64,000 bases of DNA from Lysobacterales bacterium (GTDB lineage Bacteria; Pseudomonadota; Gammaproteobacteria; Xanthomonadales; Rhodanobacteraceae), in assembly GCA_016721015.1 (NCBI GenBank), contig JADKJL010000001.1, positions 248,001-312,000 of the forward strand, given 5' to 3'. A program made the position numbers and the translations under genes. Shown piece by piece: positions 34,643 to 43,472 of the stretch (position 1 is its first letter; each line of letters opens with the position of its first letter). The notes under the pieces were generated by a model. That model was given only the letters and a program-made list of their open reading frames with translations. It searched no databases and was not told the origin of the DNA.

Positions 34643-35332
34643 ATGCTCGAAAACATGCCGTTGACACCCATCCTGATCGCCCTCTACGTGTTCGCCGGAT
34701 TCTGCGCGCTGTTTGCGCTGGTCAGTGCTGCCGGCGTGCGTCGACGCTGGCGCGAGCGTCATCGCTTCTCGGCCTGCCATCGCACCTTGTGGACGATGGT
34801 ATTTGTGCTGCTTGCTGTCCTTGGCGCGTTCTCGGCCTCGGCCCTGCTCGGCTATCGACGGCTGACCACGGAGACCCTGCTCGCCACGTTGCAGGTGCGC
34901 CAGCTCGGCCCGCAACGCTTCAATGTGCGCATCGATTACCCCGATGGCGAACACCGCGATGTGGCAATAGCCGGTGATCAATGGCAACTCGATGCGCGCG
35001 TGGTCAAATGGAAACCGCGCGCGGTCATGCTGGGCGCGCCCGCCCTCTATCGACTCGATCGAATCAGTGGCCGCTACGCCGATGCCGCCGAGGAATCGGA
35101 ACGCGTGCGCAGCGTGGTCGCGCTCGATCAAACCAATCCATTCGACCTGCTCGATCTGAAGCGCAGGTTTCCGCAATGGTTGCCTTGGATCGACGCCGAT
35201 TACGGCAGCGCGGCCTACCTGCCGCTGGTCGACGGCGGTGAGTACCAGGTCAGCCTGGCCCCGGCCGGCGGCCTCGTCGCCCGCCCGGCCAATGCCATGA
35301 CCGAGCAGAAACTGCGCGAGGCCGGCTGGTAG
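34643..35332 (+). CDS. Conserved inner-membrane protein, unknown function
   Basis: A 229-aa protein with two N-terminal membrane helices (about 8-30 and 50-72) and a soluble C-terminal domain (about 90-229) with WQLDARVVKWKPRAVMLGAPALYRLDRISGRY in its core, split here by description only. I recognise no catalytic motif. Similar proteins in xanthomonads are often labelled multidrug efflux by transfer, which this sequence does not support. An ATG four codons downstream (34655) is an alternative start. It lies between dapF/lptM and another unknown gene on the same strand. Confidence 0.7.
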   Translation: MLENMPLTPILIALYVFAGFCALFALVSAAGVRRRWRERHRFSACHRTLWTMVFVLLAVLGAFSASALLGYRRLTTETLLATLQVRQLGPQRFNVRIDYPDGEHRDVAIAGDQWQLDARVVKWKPRAVMLGAPALYRLDRISGRYADAAEESERVRSVVALDQTNPFDLLDLKRRFPQWLPWIDADYGSAAYLPLVDGGEYQVSLAPAGGLVARPANAMTEQKLREAGW

Positions 35333-35421
35333 GGCGGGATGACCGCAGCCACGCCGCTCGGTTAAGATTTATACCTTGACCCAACGGGCGGGCCGACGGT
35401 CGACGACAGGGAGTGCGGTGG

Positions 35422-36861
35422 ATGGCGAGCAAGACCAGCAAGGCGGACAAACCCGGCATCTCGCTGTGGCGCATCATCGGCGCGGTGCTGGCTCTGGTCG
35501 TCCTGATCGCGCATTTGCTCATCCATGCCAATTTCGTCACCGGGCGCTCCCTGCTGCTGGCCTTTCCGGGCTGGGAAGTCACCTACAAACGTTGCTGGCC
35601 GAATCCGTTCGGCGGCGCCTGGGTCAGTGATGTCACCCTGATGCCGCTGGAGGGTGACGACGAGGAGGTGTTCCACTTCGACCATCTCACCGTCGATGTG
35701 CCGATGATGCAGTACTACCGCAGCAGCTTCAGTCGCAAGCGCGGCGCCATGCTGAAATCGATCAAGGACATCAGCCTCGAATTCAGCGGCGGTCATGGCG
35801 CCATGTCGATCCCGTTCACCACCGAATTGATGGTATTCGGCAATGCCAGCGCTTCGCCGTTCGAGGCCGAAGGCTGTGCCGAAGACGGCGCCTGGAAAGA
35901 CAGCGAACTGGCGGAAATGGGGCTCAAGGCCGAGCCGACCGAACTGACCATGTCCTGGCATCGCACTGATGATCGCCTGATTCGTGAACATTCGATCCAT
36001 ACCTCCGGCGTCGGTCGCGTCGATTACCGCGGCGAGGAGCTGCTGCACGACGATTTTCCCTTGTTCAGCCTGGCCGACACCGGACTCAGTGAACTCGCCG
36101 CCAGCGAATGGCATGTCAAGGACGAGGGCTTCGCCAAGGCGCGCAACGCCTTTTGCGCGAAGAAGGATGGCATCACGCCGAGCGGGTTCGTCGATCGGCA
36201 TCTGGACAGCGTGCAGCGCATTCTCGCCGCGCTCGGCCTTGAGCCGACGCCTTCGGCACGATCGGCATACCGCCAATATGTCGAAAACGGCGCTCCGCTC
36301 GATCTCGTCCTCAACTATTCGCCGATGATCAGCGGCGAGCGCTATTACGATCTCGATATCGGCCGCTGGGTCGCCTACATGCATGGCGGCTTCAATGTCG
36401 ACGGTCGCGCTGTGGGCGTCGGCATGAAGGCCATTGACGTGCGGCCACTGCCCGATGATGACGATGCCGCCTCGACCTGGAGCATGCTCGAGTCCGAGCG
36501 TGCGGCCAGCACGCGCCGGGCCCAGGCCGCCAGCGACGCGGCTCCGCCAACGACCGCGACACGCAATGCGCAGACACCAACCATCGCGGTTGCCACCAGC
36601 ACGCCCGAGGCTGGCGAAGATCTCCTGCTCGCCGACGAGCCCGAAGTCATCGAGCGGGCGCCAGTTATCGAAGACTACGCCAAGCTTTCCGCCGAGGTCG
36701 GCCAGCGTTTCATGCTCTATACCAAGGACAAGCCGGCCGTGCGTGTCGAAGTGGTCGGCGTGGATGAAGGCGTGGTCAAGGTGCGCCGCTACCTGCGCAG
36801 CGGCTTCATCGAACAGGGCGTCACCCGCGCCGCCTTCGTGCGTGCCGAACGCACGCGCTGA
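35422..36861 (+). CDS. Single-pass membrane protein, unknown function
   Basis: A 479-aa protein with one N-terminal membrane helix (about 14-37: IIGAVLALVVLIAHLLIHA), a large probably periplasmic domain (40-350), an Ala/Thr/Pro-rich low-complexity linker (about 360-405), and a C-terminal block (about 410-479: VGQRFMLYTKDKPAVRVEVVGVD and on) that looks like a small beta-barrel. No family comes to mind. I start at ATG 35422 because GGGAG sits eight bases upstream; a GTG lies three codons earlier. The gap to the upstream membrane protein is about 90 bases, so cotranscription is possible. Confidence 0.7.
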   Translation: MASKTSKADKPGISLWRIIGAVLALVVLIAHLLIHANFVTGRSLLLAFPGWEVTYKRCWPNPFGGAWVSDVTLMPLEGDDEEVFHFDHLTVDVPMMQYYRSSFSRKRGAMLKSIKDISLEFSGGHGAMSIPFTTELMVFGNASASPFEAEGCAEDGAWKDSELAEMGLKAEPTELTMSWHRTDDRLIREHSIHTSGVGRVDYRGEELLHDDFPLFSLADTGLSELAASEWHVKDEGFAKARNAFCAKKDGITPSGFVDRHLDSVQRILAALGLEPTPSARSAYRQYVENGAPLDLVLNYSPMISGERYYDLDIGRWVAYMHGGFNVDGRAVGVGMKAIDVRPLPDDDDAASTWSMLESERAASTRRAQAASDAAPPTTATRNAQTPTIAVATSTPEAGEDLLLADEPEVIERAPVIEDYAKLSAEVGQRFMLYTKDKPAVRVEVVGVDEGVVKVRRYLRSGFIEQGVTRAAFVRAERTR

Positions 36862-36882
36862 GCGGACTCGTTCAAGCTTCGC

Positions 36883-37374
36883 TCAGAGCATCTTCTCGTA
36901 GCAAAGCGCGGTCGCGCCGTCTTCGTAGTAGCCGGGGCGGCTGGCGAACAAGCGATAGCCGCGCCGCGCGTACAGGCGTTGCGCGGCAAGGTTGTCGCTG
37001 CGCACCTCGAGACGCATTTGCGTGCAGCCGCACCCGGCAGCCTCGCCTTCGCACGCCTCGAGCAGAACCTCGCCGATGCCGCGACCGCGCAACTCGGCGG
37101 CGACCGCCAGCGAATAGAGTCGGGCCAGCGGACTGCCCTTGCGGAAGAACAGCACAGCGGCCGCGCCGGTGCGGCCCTGTCGTTCGACCAGAAGAATGCT
37201 GGCGCGATCGCTGCCAAGGTGATGTTTCCATTGGCGCGGGCTGAGCCGATCGCTGCTGAAACTCGCGTTTTCGAGAGCGATCAGGTCGTCGAGATCGGCC
37301 GGTAGCGCCCGCCGCACGCGGACGAAATCCTTGTCGCCGACGGAACGGCCATGCGCACGCTGGGTCTTTTCCAT
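36883..37374 (-). CDS. GNAT-family N-acetyltransferase
   Basis: A 163-aa acetyl-CoA-dependent acyltransferase. The acetyl-CoA loop is ELRGRGIGEVLLEACE (the R/Q-x-x-G-x-G motif). The preceding beta strand is YSLAVAA, and the end LAAQRLYARRGYRLFASRPGYYEDGATALCYEKML is the RimI-like C-terminal pattern. It is divergent from a RimK-like ATP-grasp gene 200 bases away. GNAT and RLAN/RimK-type genes are reported as partners in amidoligase systems, in some cases with a fused papain-like peptidase, which is absent here. The substrate is unknown. Confidence 0.85.
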   Translation of the reverse strand: MEKTQRAHGRSVGDKDFVRVRRALPADLDDLIALENASFSSDRLSPRQWKHHLGSDRASILLVERQGRTGAAAVLFFRKGSPLARLYSLAVAAELRGRGIGEVLLEACEGEAAGCGCTQMRLEVRSDNLAAQRLYARRGYRLFASRPGYYEDGATALCYEKML

Positions 37375-37573
37375 CCGCGCAGACTAGGCAGTCGGCACGG
37401 CCCGCGCAATGCGGCCATTGGACTGAATGTTCCGCATCAAGGGCTACCCGATTGGGCACTCTGATCCATGCGCCTGTGGCAAACTTCGCAACTTCGCTCC
37501 AGGCAACGACCCGATCCGCGTCTGCGCAATCCGGGAATGTCGATGGCGAGCCCCCTGCCAACGGCCATAGCGC

Positions 37574-39058
37574 ATGAGTCGTCTGATCATCGTCGTCGAG
37601 AAAACTTCGGACTGGGGTTCCTATTACCCATCCGACAATGTCGTCTCGGCCCCGGATTACCTCAAGCAATCGCTCAACGAGGATGACGAGCGCACCCAGG
37701 TCATCAATCTGTGCCGCAGCTACAAGTATCTCGGCACCGGCTACTACGTTTCACTGCTGGCCGAGGCGCGCGGACACAAGGTGATTCCGTCGGTGCGCAC
37801 GATCAATGATTTGCGTCGGCGCTCGCTGTATGGCCTCGACATAGAGGATCTGAGCAGCCGACTTGGCAAGTTCCTGCCAGCCGGCGGCCGCGACACCACC
37901 GATTTCGGCATCCTCGTCTATTTCGGCGAAACCTCGTACCCGGCGCTGGAAGATCTCGCCCGTCAGGTTTTCGAAACGTTTCCGAGCCCGATCCTGCGCA
38001 TCGAGTTCGAGCGCGATCGGGTCTGGCAGATCAGTGCGATCAAGCCGACCGGACTGCATTCGCTGTCCGACGAACAGGAAGACGCGTTTGCGCAAACCCT
38101 GGATCGCTTCTCGCGCAAGCTCTGGCGCAAGCCGCGCGCGCGGCGCAAGTACCGCTTCGACCTGGCCATGCTGGTCGATCCGAACGAAGCCATGCCGCCA
38201 TCGAACAAGAAGGCGCTGAAGCACTTCATCGAAGCCGGCAGCGAGCTTGGCATCGAGGTCGATCCGATCGGCCGCAACGACTTCCAGCGCCTGGCCGAAT
38301 ATGACGGCCTGTTCATCCGCGAAACGACCGCGCTCGACAACCATACGTACCGCTTCGCCAACAAGGCGGAGAAGGAAGACATGGTCGTCATTGACGATCC
38401 CGAGTCGATCCTCAAATGCACCAACAAGATCTACATGCACGACCTCATGCTGTCGCGCAAACTGCCGATTCCACGCACCGAGATCCTCTACAAGGATGAC
38501 GCAAAGAAGCTCGAAGAGAGTGCCGAACGACTCGGCTTTCCGCTCGTGCTGAAGATTCCGGATGGCTCGTTCTCGCGCGGAATCGTCAAGGTCGAGAGTG
38601 CCGACAAGCTCAAGGCCGCGGCCGATGCGCTGTTCCAGCACACCGCCCTGATCCTCGCCCAGGAATTCATGTTCACCGAGTTCGATTGGCGCATCGGCGT
38701 GCTCAATCGCGAGCCGCTGTATGCATGCAAGTACTACATGTCGCGCGGCCACTGGCAGATCTACAACCATGGCGCCAAGGGCACCGCCAAGTCTGGCGGT
38801 TTCGAAACCCTGCCGATCCGCGAGGCGCCCGCCGACGTGGTCAAGCTCGCGGTCAAGGCCACCGCCGCGATTGGTGATGGCCTGTATGGCGTCGACATCA
38901 AGAAGGATGGCGAACGCCTCGCCATGATCGAGGTCAATGACAATCCCTCGATCGATGCCGGCGTCGAGGATGCCTACCTCGGTGCGGATCTTTACCGGCG
39001 CATCATGGCCGAATTCCTGCGCCGCATGGAACGCAAACGTCTTGGTACGCGCGGCTGA
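37574..39058 (+). CDS. RimK-like ATP-grasp ligase with RLAN domain
   Basis: A 494-aa protein. The N-terminal part (1-150: IIVVEKTSDWGSYYPSDNVV, INLCRSYKYLGTGYYVSLLAEARG) is the RimK-like ATP-grasp N-terminal (RLAN) domain. The C-terminal part (about 250-485) is an ATP-grasp fold with LVLKIPDGSFSRGIVKVE, ILAQEFMFTEFDWRIGVL and IEVNDNPSIDAGVED, which supply the ATP and Mg ligands. RimK-type enzymes form amide bonds, adding amino acids such as glutamate to a protein or small molecule; the target here is unknown. The divergent GNAT gene is the likely partner. The 180-base gap upstream shows no strong promoter. Confidence 0.88.
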   Translation: MSRLIIVVEKTSDWGSYYPSDNVVSAPDYLKQSLNEDDERTQVINLCRSYKYLGTGYYVSLLAEARGHKVIPSVRTINDLRRRSLYGLDIEDLSSRLGKFLPAGGRDTTDFGILVYFGETSYPALEDLARQVFETFPSPILRIEFERDRVWQISAIKPTGLHSLSDEQEDAFAQTLDRFSRKLWRKPRARRKYRFDLAMLVDPNEAMPPSNKKALKHFIEAGSELGIEVDPIGRNDFQRLAEYDGLFIRETTALDNHTYRFANKAEKEDMVVIDDPESILKCTNKIYMHDLMLSRKLPIPRTEILYKDDAKKLEESAERLGFPLVLKIPDGSFSRGIVKVESADKLKAAADALFQHTALILAQEFMFTEFDWRIGVLNREPLYACKYYMSRGHWQIYNHGAKGTAKSGGFETLPIREAPADVVKLAVKATAAIGDGLYGVDIKKDGERLAMIEVNDNPSIDAGVEDAYLGADLYRRIMAEFLRRMERKRLGTRG

Positions 39059-39132
39059 GACAAGCAGCACGGAGGCTACGCGCAGATTTCAGCCAGCGCC
39101 TTTGCCATCGCTGGTGGTCGCCAGGCCATGAC

Positions 39133-39420
39133 TCACCTGTGGCGCGGGCCGACGAGGGCGCGGCTGATGGATGCGCGCAACTTCACCGTCCAATGCCCAC
39201 GCACAAGCCAGGCCAGATTGATCAACGGTGCGCCAACCAGCCAGAACGGCATGCTCATGCCGGCGAAACCGCCACCGCGCAGTGAAGAAAACAGCGCAAA
39301 CGCGACAAGGCCGCCAATGGCCCAGACCAGCAGCCATGACGGCACGTCGGGCAAGCGTTTGCTCGCTTCGCGGCGTCGATCGACGAAAGATTCGGTGAGG
39401 GTGAACGGGGCAAGCAGCAT
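39133..39420 (-). CDS. Small two-helix membrane protein
   Basis: A 95-aa protein of unknown function with a short N-terminal soluble part (MLLAPFTLTESFVDRRREA) and two membrane helices (about 28-48 and 54-73), ending in a basic tail (SRALVGPRHR). The start at 39420 is supported by GGAGAA seven bases upstream; the longer frame above it has no ribosome site. It is convergent with the RimK-like gene and divergent from the antiporter gene. Confidence 0.65.
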   Translation of the reverse strand: MLLAPFTLTESFVDRRREASKRLPDVPSWLLVWAIGGLVAFALFSSLRGGGFAGMSMPFWLVGAPLINLAWLVRGHWTVKLRASISRALVGPRHR

Positions 39421-39567
39421 GACGGTTCTCCGGTGGTTCGAACGAGCCTGCGTTGCGCGGGTCTCAGCACGTGAGAAAGTTCCTTGGCATCGGCTTGCGC
39501 GGCAGCCGACGAGGCGGCGGAGCCAGTGCCACATGCGATAATCGACCGACCTTCAATGGAGTGATGC

Positions 39568-41358
39568 GTGGAATCGAACGGCTTCCTGCAATACGCGCTG
39601 ATCCTGCTGCTGGCAGCGGTGATTGCGTTGCCGCTGGCCAAGCGTTCGCGGCTCGGCGCGGTGCTGGGTTATTTGGTTGCCGGCGCGCTGATCGGACCCT
39701 CGGTGCTGAACCTGATTGGCAACGCCGAGGAGATCGCGCACATCTCGGAACTCGGCGTGATCCTGATGCTTTTCGTGATCGGCCTCGAACTGTCGCCGCA
39801 GCGGCTCTGGGTGATGCGTCGCCAGGTGTTCGGCCTGGGCAGCATCCAGGTGCTGGCCAGCGCGCTCGTCATTGGCGGCACCTGCCTGGCCGTCGGCCTC
39901 GGTTGGAAGGTTGCCCTCGTGATCGGCCTCGCGCTTGCCCTTTCCTCAACGGCGATTGGTTTGCGCATTCTCGCCGAGCGCAAGGAATTGCAGAGTCCGC
40001 ATGGGCGACTGGGATTCGCCATCCTGCTGTTTCAGGATGTTGCCGCCATTCCGATTCTCGCCCTTGTGCCGTTGCTGGCAGTGACCCAGGCGGCCACGAG
40101 CGCGACCCCGGACTATCTCGTGTTCCTGCGCGTGGTTCTCACGATCGCGGTCGTTGTCGTCGGCGGTCGCCTGCTGATGCGCCCGCTGTTTCGCATCGCG
40201 GCGCGCACGCAGATGCCCGAAGTGTTCACCGCGTGCACCCTGCTGGTCGTGCTTGGCACAGCCTGGTTTGTCCAGCTTGGCGGCATCTCGATGTCACTCG
40301 GCGCCTTCCTCGCCGGCGTGCTGTTGGCCGATTCCGAATACCGCCACGAGATCGAAGCACGCGTCGATCCGTTCAAGGGTCTGCTGCTCGGCCTGTTTTT
40401 CATCAGCGTCGGCATGAGCGCGAATATCCGTCTGGTCGTCAGTGAGCCGATCCTGATTGCCTCGATCCTGCTCGGCTTGGTCACGCTCAAGGGGTTGATC
40501 CTGTTTGCAATGGGCCGCCTTGCACGCGAAAGCGTTGGCAGTTCGCTGATGCTCGCCGGCGTGCTTGCCCAGAGTGGCGAGTTCGCCTTCGTGATTTTCA
40601 CCCTGGCTGTTCACAATGGCCTGCTCGACGCCCATCTTCGCGACGTGCTGATCGTGGCGATCACCCTGTCGATGGCAATGACGCCGGTACTGGTGGCCGT
40701 GTTCGCGCGGTTGGCGCCAAAAACCACAAGCGCAGCTCCCGCCTACGACGCGATCGGCGAGGACGATATTCCGCGTGTGATCATTGTCGGCTTCGGCCGC
40801 TTCGGCCAGATCGTCGCCCGCGTGCTGCGCGCCAACAAGATCCGTTTCACCGCGATCGAGAGTTCGATCGAGCAGGTCGAGGCTTCGCGCCGGTTCGGCA
40901 GCCACATCTACTACGGTGATCCGACCCGCAGCGACCTGCTGCGGGCGGCGCATGCGGACAAGGCCGAACTGTTCATTGTCGCCACCGATGATCCGGAGGC
41001 CAACATCCGCACCGCGCGTCTGGTACGGCGCATGTACCCGGATCTCAAGGTGTATGCGCGGGCGCGCAACCGCCAGCATGCGTTCCGCCTGATGGATCTT
41101 GGCACCCATGTCGTTCGTGAGACTTTCCATTCCAGCCTCGTGCTCGCCGAACAAGCGCTGACCCAGCTCGGCATGGATGCCGAGTTGGCCGCGCAACGGG
41201 TCGAGAAATTCCGCCAGTTCGATGAAAAGCTGCTCGCCGAACAACACCTGTTCTACGACGACGAGGCGGCAATCATGCAAAACGCGCGCGAAGCCCAACG
41301 TGATCTGGATCGGCTGTTCGAGGCCGATATCGCCGACGAAAGCACGGGGCAGCGATGA
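39568..41358 (+). CDS. CPA2 monovalent cation:proton antiporter (KefB/KefC type)
   Basis: A 596-aa protein with a 12-helix antiporter domain (1-380; blocks LGYLVAGALIGPSVLNLI, ALALSSTAIGLRIL, LLFQDVAAIPILAL, SMSLGAFLAGVLLADSEY) and a C-terminal Rossmann-type RCK/TrkA-N domain (about 400-520: VIIVGFGRFGQIVARVL, IYYGDPTRSDLLRAA). This is the layout of glutathione-gated K+ efflux systems KefB/KefC; the ancillary KefF/KefG is not adjacent. The start is GTG. Its stop overlaps the next start as ATGA, tying it to a DprE1-like oxidase gene. Confidence 0.93.
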   Translation: MESNGFLQYALILLLAAVIALPLAKRSRLGAVLGYLVAGALIGPSVLNLIGNAEEIAHISELGVILMLFVIGLELSPQRLWVMRRQVFGLGSIQVLASALVIGGTCLAVGLGWKVALVIGLALALSSTAIGLRILAERKELQSPHGRLGFAILLFQDVAAIPILALVPLLAVTQAATSATPDYLVFLRVVLTIAVVVVGGRLLMRPLFRIAARTQMPEVFTACTLLVVLGTAWFVQLGGISMSLGAFLAGVLLADSEYRHEIEARVDPFKGLLLGLFFISVGMSANIRLVVSEPILIASILLGLVTLKGLILFAMGRLARESVGSSLMLAGVLAQSGEFAFVIFTLAVHNGLLDAHLRDVLIVAITLSMAMTPVLVAVFARLAPKTTSAAPAYDAIGEDDIPRVIIVGFGRFGQIVARVLRANKIRFTAIESSIEQVEASRRFGSHIYYGDPTRSDLLRAAHADKAELFIVATDDPEANIRTARLVRRMYPDLKVYARARNRQHAFRLMDLGTHVVRETFHSSLVLAEQALTQLGMDAELAAQRVEKFRQFDEKLLAEQHLFYDDEAAIMQNAREAQRDLDRLFEADIADESTGQR

Positions 41359-42683
41359 GCATGCGTCGCGGCTTTGCCCTCGCTGAAACCGACCTGCGCA
41401 GCTTCGATCGCCGTGAATCGGCGCATTGCCATGTGCAAAAGCCCGATCGCTACCGGCTGATCGAGGCCCTGCCAGATGATGTGCAGCGCATCAGCCGCGG
41501 CAGCGGAGTCTCCTACATTGGGGCGAGCTTTGCCGACGGCTGCGTGGTGCAGGATCTCTCCGCATTCGACCGCCTGCTCGATTTCGATGCCCAAAGCGGT
41601 TTGCTGACGGTTGAAGCCGGCGCGCGGATCGGCGATGTCGTGCGCTTCGCGCTGGCGCATGGCTGGTTGCTGCCAGTCGCGCCCGGTCATCCACGGGCGA
41701 GCGTCGGCGGCTGCATCGCGGCCGATGTGCACGGCAAGAATCCGGCCCGAGATGGCACGTTTCGCCAGCACGTCGAGGCCATTGAACTGTTCGATCCGAG
41801 CAGCGGCTGGCTGCACCTCGATCGCAACCACAACGCCGAACGCTTCTCCGCCTGCTTCGCCGGATTCGGCATTCCCGGCCTGATTGCCCAGGCAACCCTG
41901 CGCCTGGTTCCCGCCTCGGCCGGCTATTCGCTACGCAGCGTTGCCGTGGCCAGCCTGGTCGAGGCTGGCGAAGTCTTGCTCGCGCATGCCGGGGCCCCAT
42001 TGTTGTACGGCTGGCACGATGGCCGGGCGAATCGATTCGGCCGCGGCGTGGTTCGCTTCGGCCTCGAATCCAAGGAGCCAATGACGCGGCGGTCACGTCT
42101 CGCCGCCGATTTGCCGGCGACGATCAAGCCCTGGCCATGGTGCGCCTGGAATCGCACCGGCATCGCCGCGATGAATCGGCTGATCGGGCACCGCTACGGG
42201 CCCGGTCAGGTCCATGTCGCAATCGAATCGGCGATGTTTCCACTCAATGATGCACGTGCCTATTACGCGGGCTTCGGCGCCGAGGGCTTTGTCGAGGCGC
42301 AATGGTTGCTGCCGCATGCGCGCTATGCGGACTTTGTCGGCAGCCTCGAAGGCGAGGTCGCGCGGCAACGTCCACGCATCAGCCTGATCGCCAGCAAGCT
42401 TTTTGATGGCCAGGCACAAGGTTTCGGCTTCGATGGCAAGGGCATTGCCCTGGCCATCCAGTTGCCGCAACCGAAAGCGCGCACGCAGGCAGCCTTCATC
42501 GCATCGCTGACCGAGTTGGCCCTGCTGCATGGCGGGCGCCCGAACCTGATCAAGGATTCGAGCCTGCAAGCCGATGCGGCACAACGGGGCATTGCCGATT
42601 TTGCGGCCTGCCGCGAACGCCTGCGCATCTTCGACCCACAAGGCCTGCAAGGTTCGATGCTGACACGGAGGTTGGGCCTGTGA
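41355..42683 (+). CDS. DprE1-like FAD-dependent oxidoreductase
   Basis: A 442-aa flavoprotein of the VAO/GlcD type. The FAD-binding region shows ISRGSGVSYIGASFA and PGHPRASVGGCIAADVHGKN; the latter is close to the GGAIAADIHGKN block of DprE1, which oxidises decaprenylphosphoryl ribose at C2 in arabinan synthesis. The following gene is DprE2-like, so the pair probably epimerises a prenyl-phosphate pentose. In pseudomonads such genes supply D-arabinofuranose for pilin glycosylation. No UbiA-type DPPR synthase or arabinosyltransferase is next to it here. It overlaps both neighbours by four bases. Confidence 0.82.
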   Translation: MSMRRGFALAETDLRSFDRRESAHCHVQKPDRYRLIEALPDDVQRISRGSGVSYIGASFADGCVVQDLSAFDRLLDFDAQSGLLTVEAGARIGDVVRFALAHGWLLPVAPGHPRASVGGCIAADVHGKNPARDGTFRQHVEAIELFDPSSGWLHLDRNHNAERFSACFAGFGIPGLIAQATLRLVPASAGYSLRSVAVASLVEAGEVLLAHAGAPLLYGWHDGRANRFGRGVVRFGLESKEPMTRRSRLAADLPATIKPWPWCAWNRTGIAAMNRLIGHRYGPGQVHVAIESAMFPLNDARAYYAGFGAEGFVEAQWLLPHARYADFVGSLEGEVARQRPRISLIASKLFDGQAQGFGFDGKGIALAIQLPQPKARTQAAFIASLTELALLHGGRPNLIKDSSLQADAAQRGIADFAACRERLRIFDPQGLQGSMLTRRLGL

Positions 42684-43411
42684 CTGCAATTGTCGTCGGG
42701 GCGTCGAGTGGATTGGGACGTGCGCTTGCCGTGGAACTCGCCCGCAGCGGCAAGCCGTTGTTGCTGATCGCCTCCGATGCGCGCGATCTCGATGCACTGG
42801 CCGGCGATCTGCGCCTGCGCTTCAAGGGCGAAGTCGCCAGCCTGGCGATGGATCTGGCCGCCAGCGCCGATCCCGGTGCGCACATTCTCGCCAGGCTGAC
42901 CGATATGTCACCGCCTACGGCCCTGCTGCTGGCGGTCGGCATGTCGCGCAGCGACGATGACGGAACCCTCGGGGCAGGGGCGATTGGGCAGTTGCTGGCG
43001 ATCAATCTGCATGCGCCGATCGCGATCGCCCATGCGCTGTTACCCGCCCTGCTCGAAGCAAAAGGAACAATCGTCGGCTTCGGCAGCATTGCCGGTGCGC
43101 GCGGGCGCAGTCGCAACATCGTTTATGCCGCAGCCAAACGCGGTCTCGAGACGTTTTTCGAGAGCCTGCGCCACCGCCACCCGCCATCGAGCCTGCGTGT
43201 GCAGTTCTATCGGCTCGGATTCCTGCGCAGCAATCTTACGTTCGGCCTGAAGCTGCCGCTACCAATCGCCGAGCCCGAGGACGTGGCCGGCAAGGTCGTC
43301 GCGCAATTGCAGCAAGGCTCATTTGATCGCTACGAGCCACGCTGGTGGGGAATGATCGCGACGGTCGTGCGCAGCCTGCCTTGGTTCGCCTTCCGTCGCA
43401 TGAAGGATTGA
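42680..43411 (+). CDS. DprE2-like short-chain dehydrogenase
   Basis: A 243-aa classical SDR. It has AIVVGASSGLGRALAVELAR (TGxxxGxG variant), FGSIAGARGRSRNIVYAAAKRGLETF with catalytic Ser and YxxxK (YAAAK), and a short C-terminal membrane-association segment (MIATVVRSLPWFAF). By position behind the DprE1-like gene it should reduce the 2-keto intermediate. The GTG start overlaps the preceding stop as GTGA. Assignment rests mainly on the pairing, since SDRs alone are hard to place. Confidence 0.8.
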   Translation: MTAIVVGASSGLGRALAVELARSGKPLLLIASDARDLDALAGDLRLRFKGEVASLAMDLAASADPGAHILARLTDMSPPTALLLAVGMSRSDDDGTLGAGAIGQLLAINLHAPIAIAHALLPALLEAKGTIVGFGSIAGARGRSRNIVYAAAKRGLETFFESLRHRHPPSSLRVQFYRLGFLRSNLTFGLKLPLPIAEPEDVAGKVVAQLQQGSFDRYEPRWWGMIATVVRSLPWFAFRRMKD

Positions 43412-43472
43412 GGCAACGCCGGGAACGAGTCCGCAACGGGCGCCTGCAGCCACCCGTTGCCGACAGCCCGAC

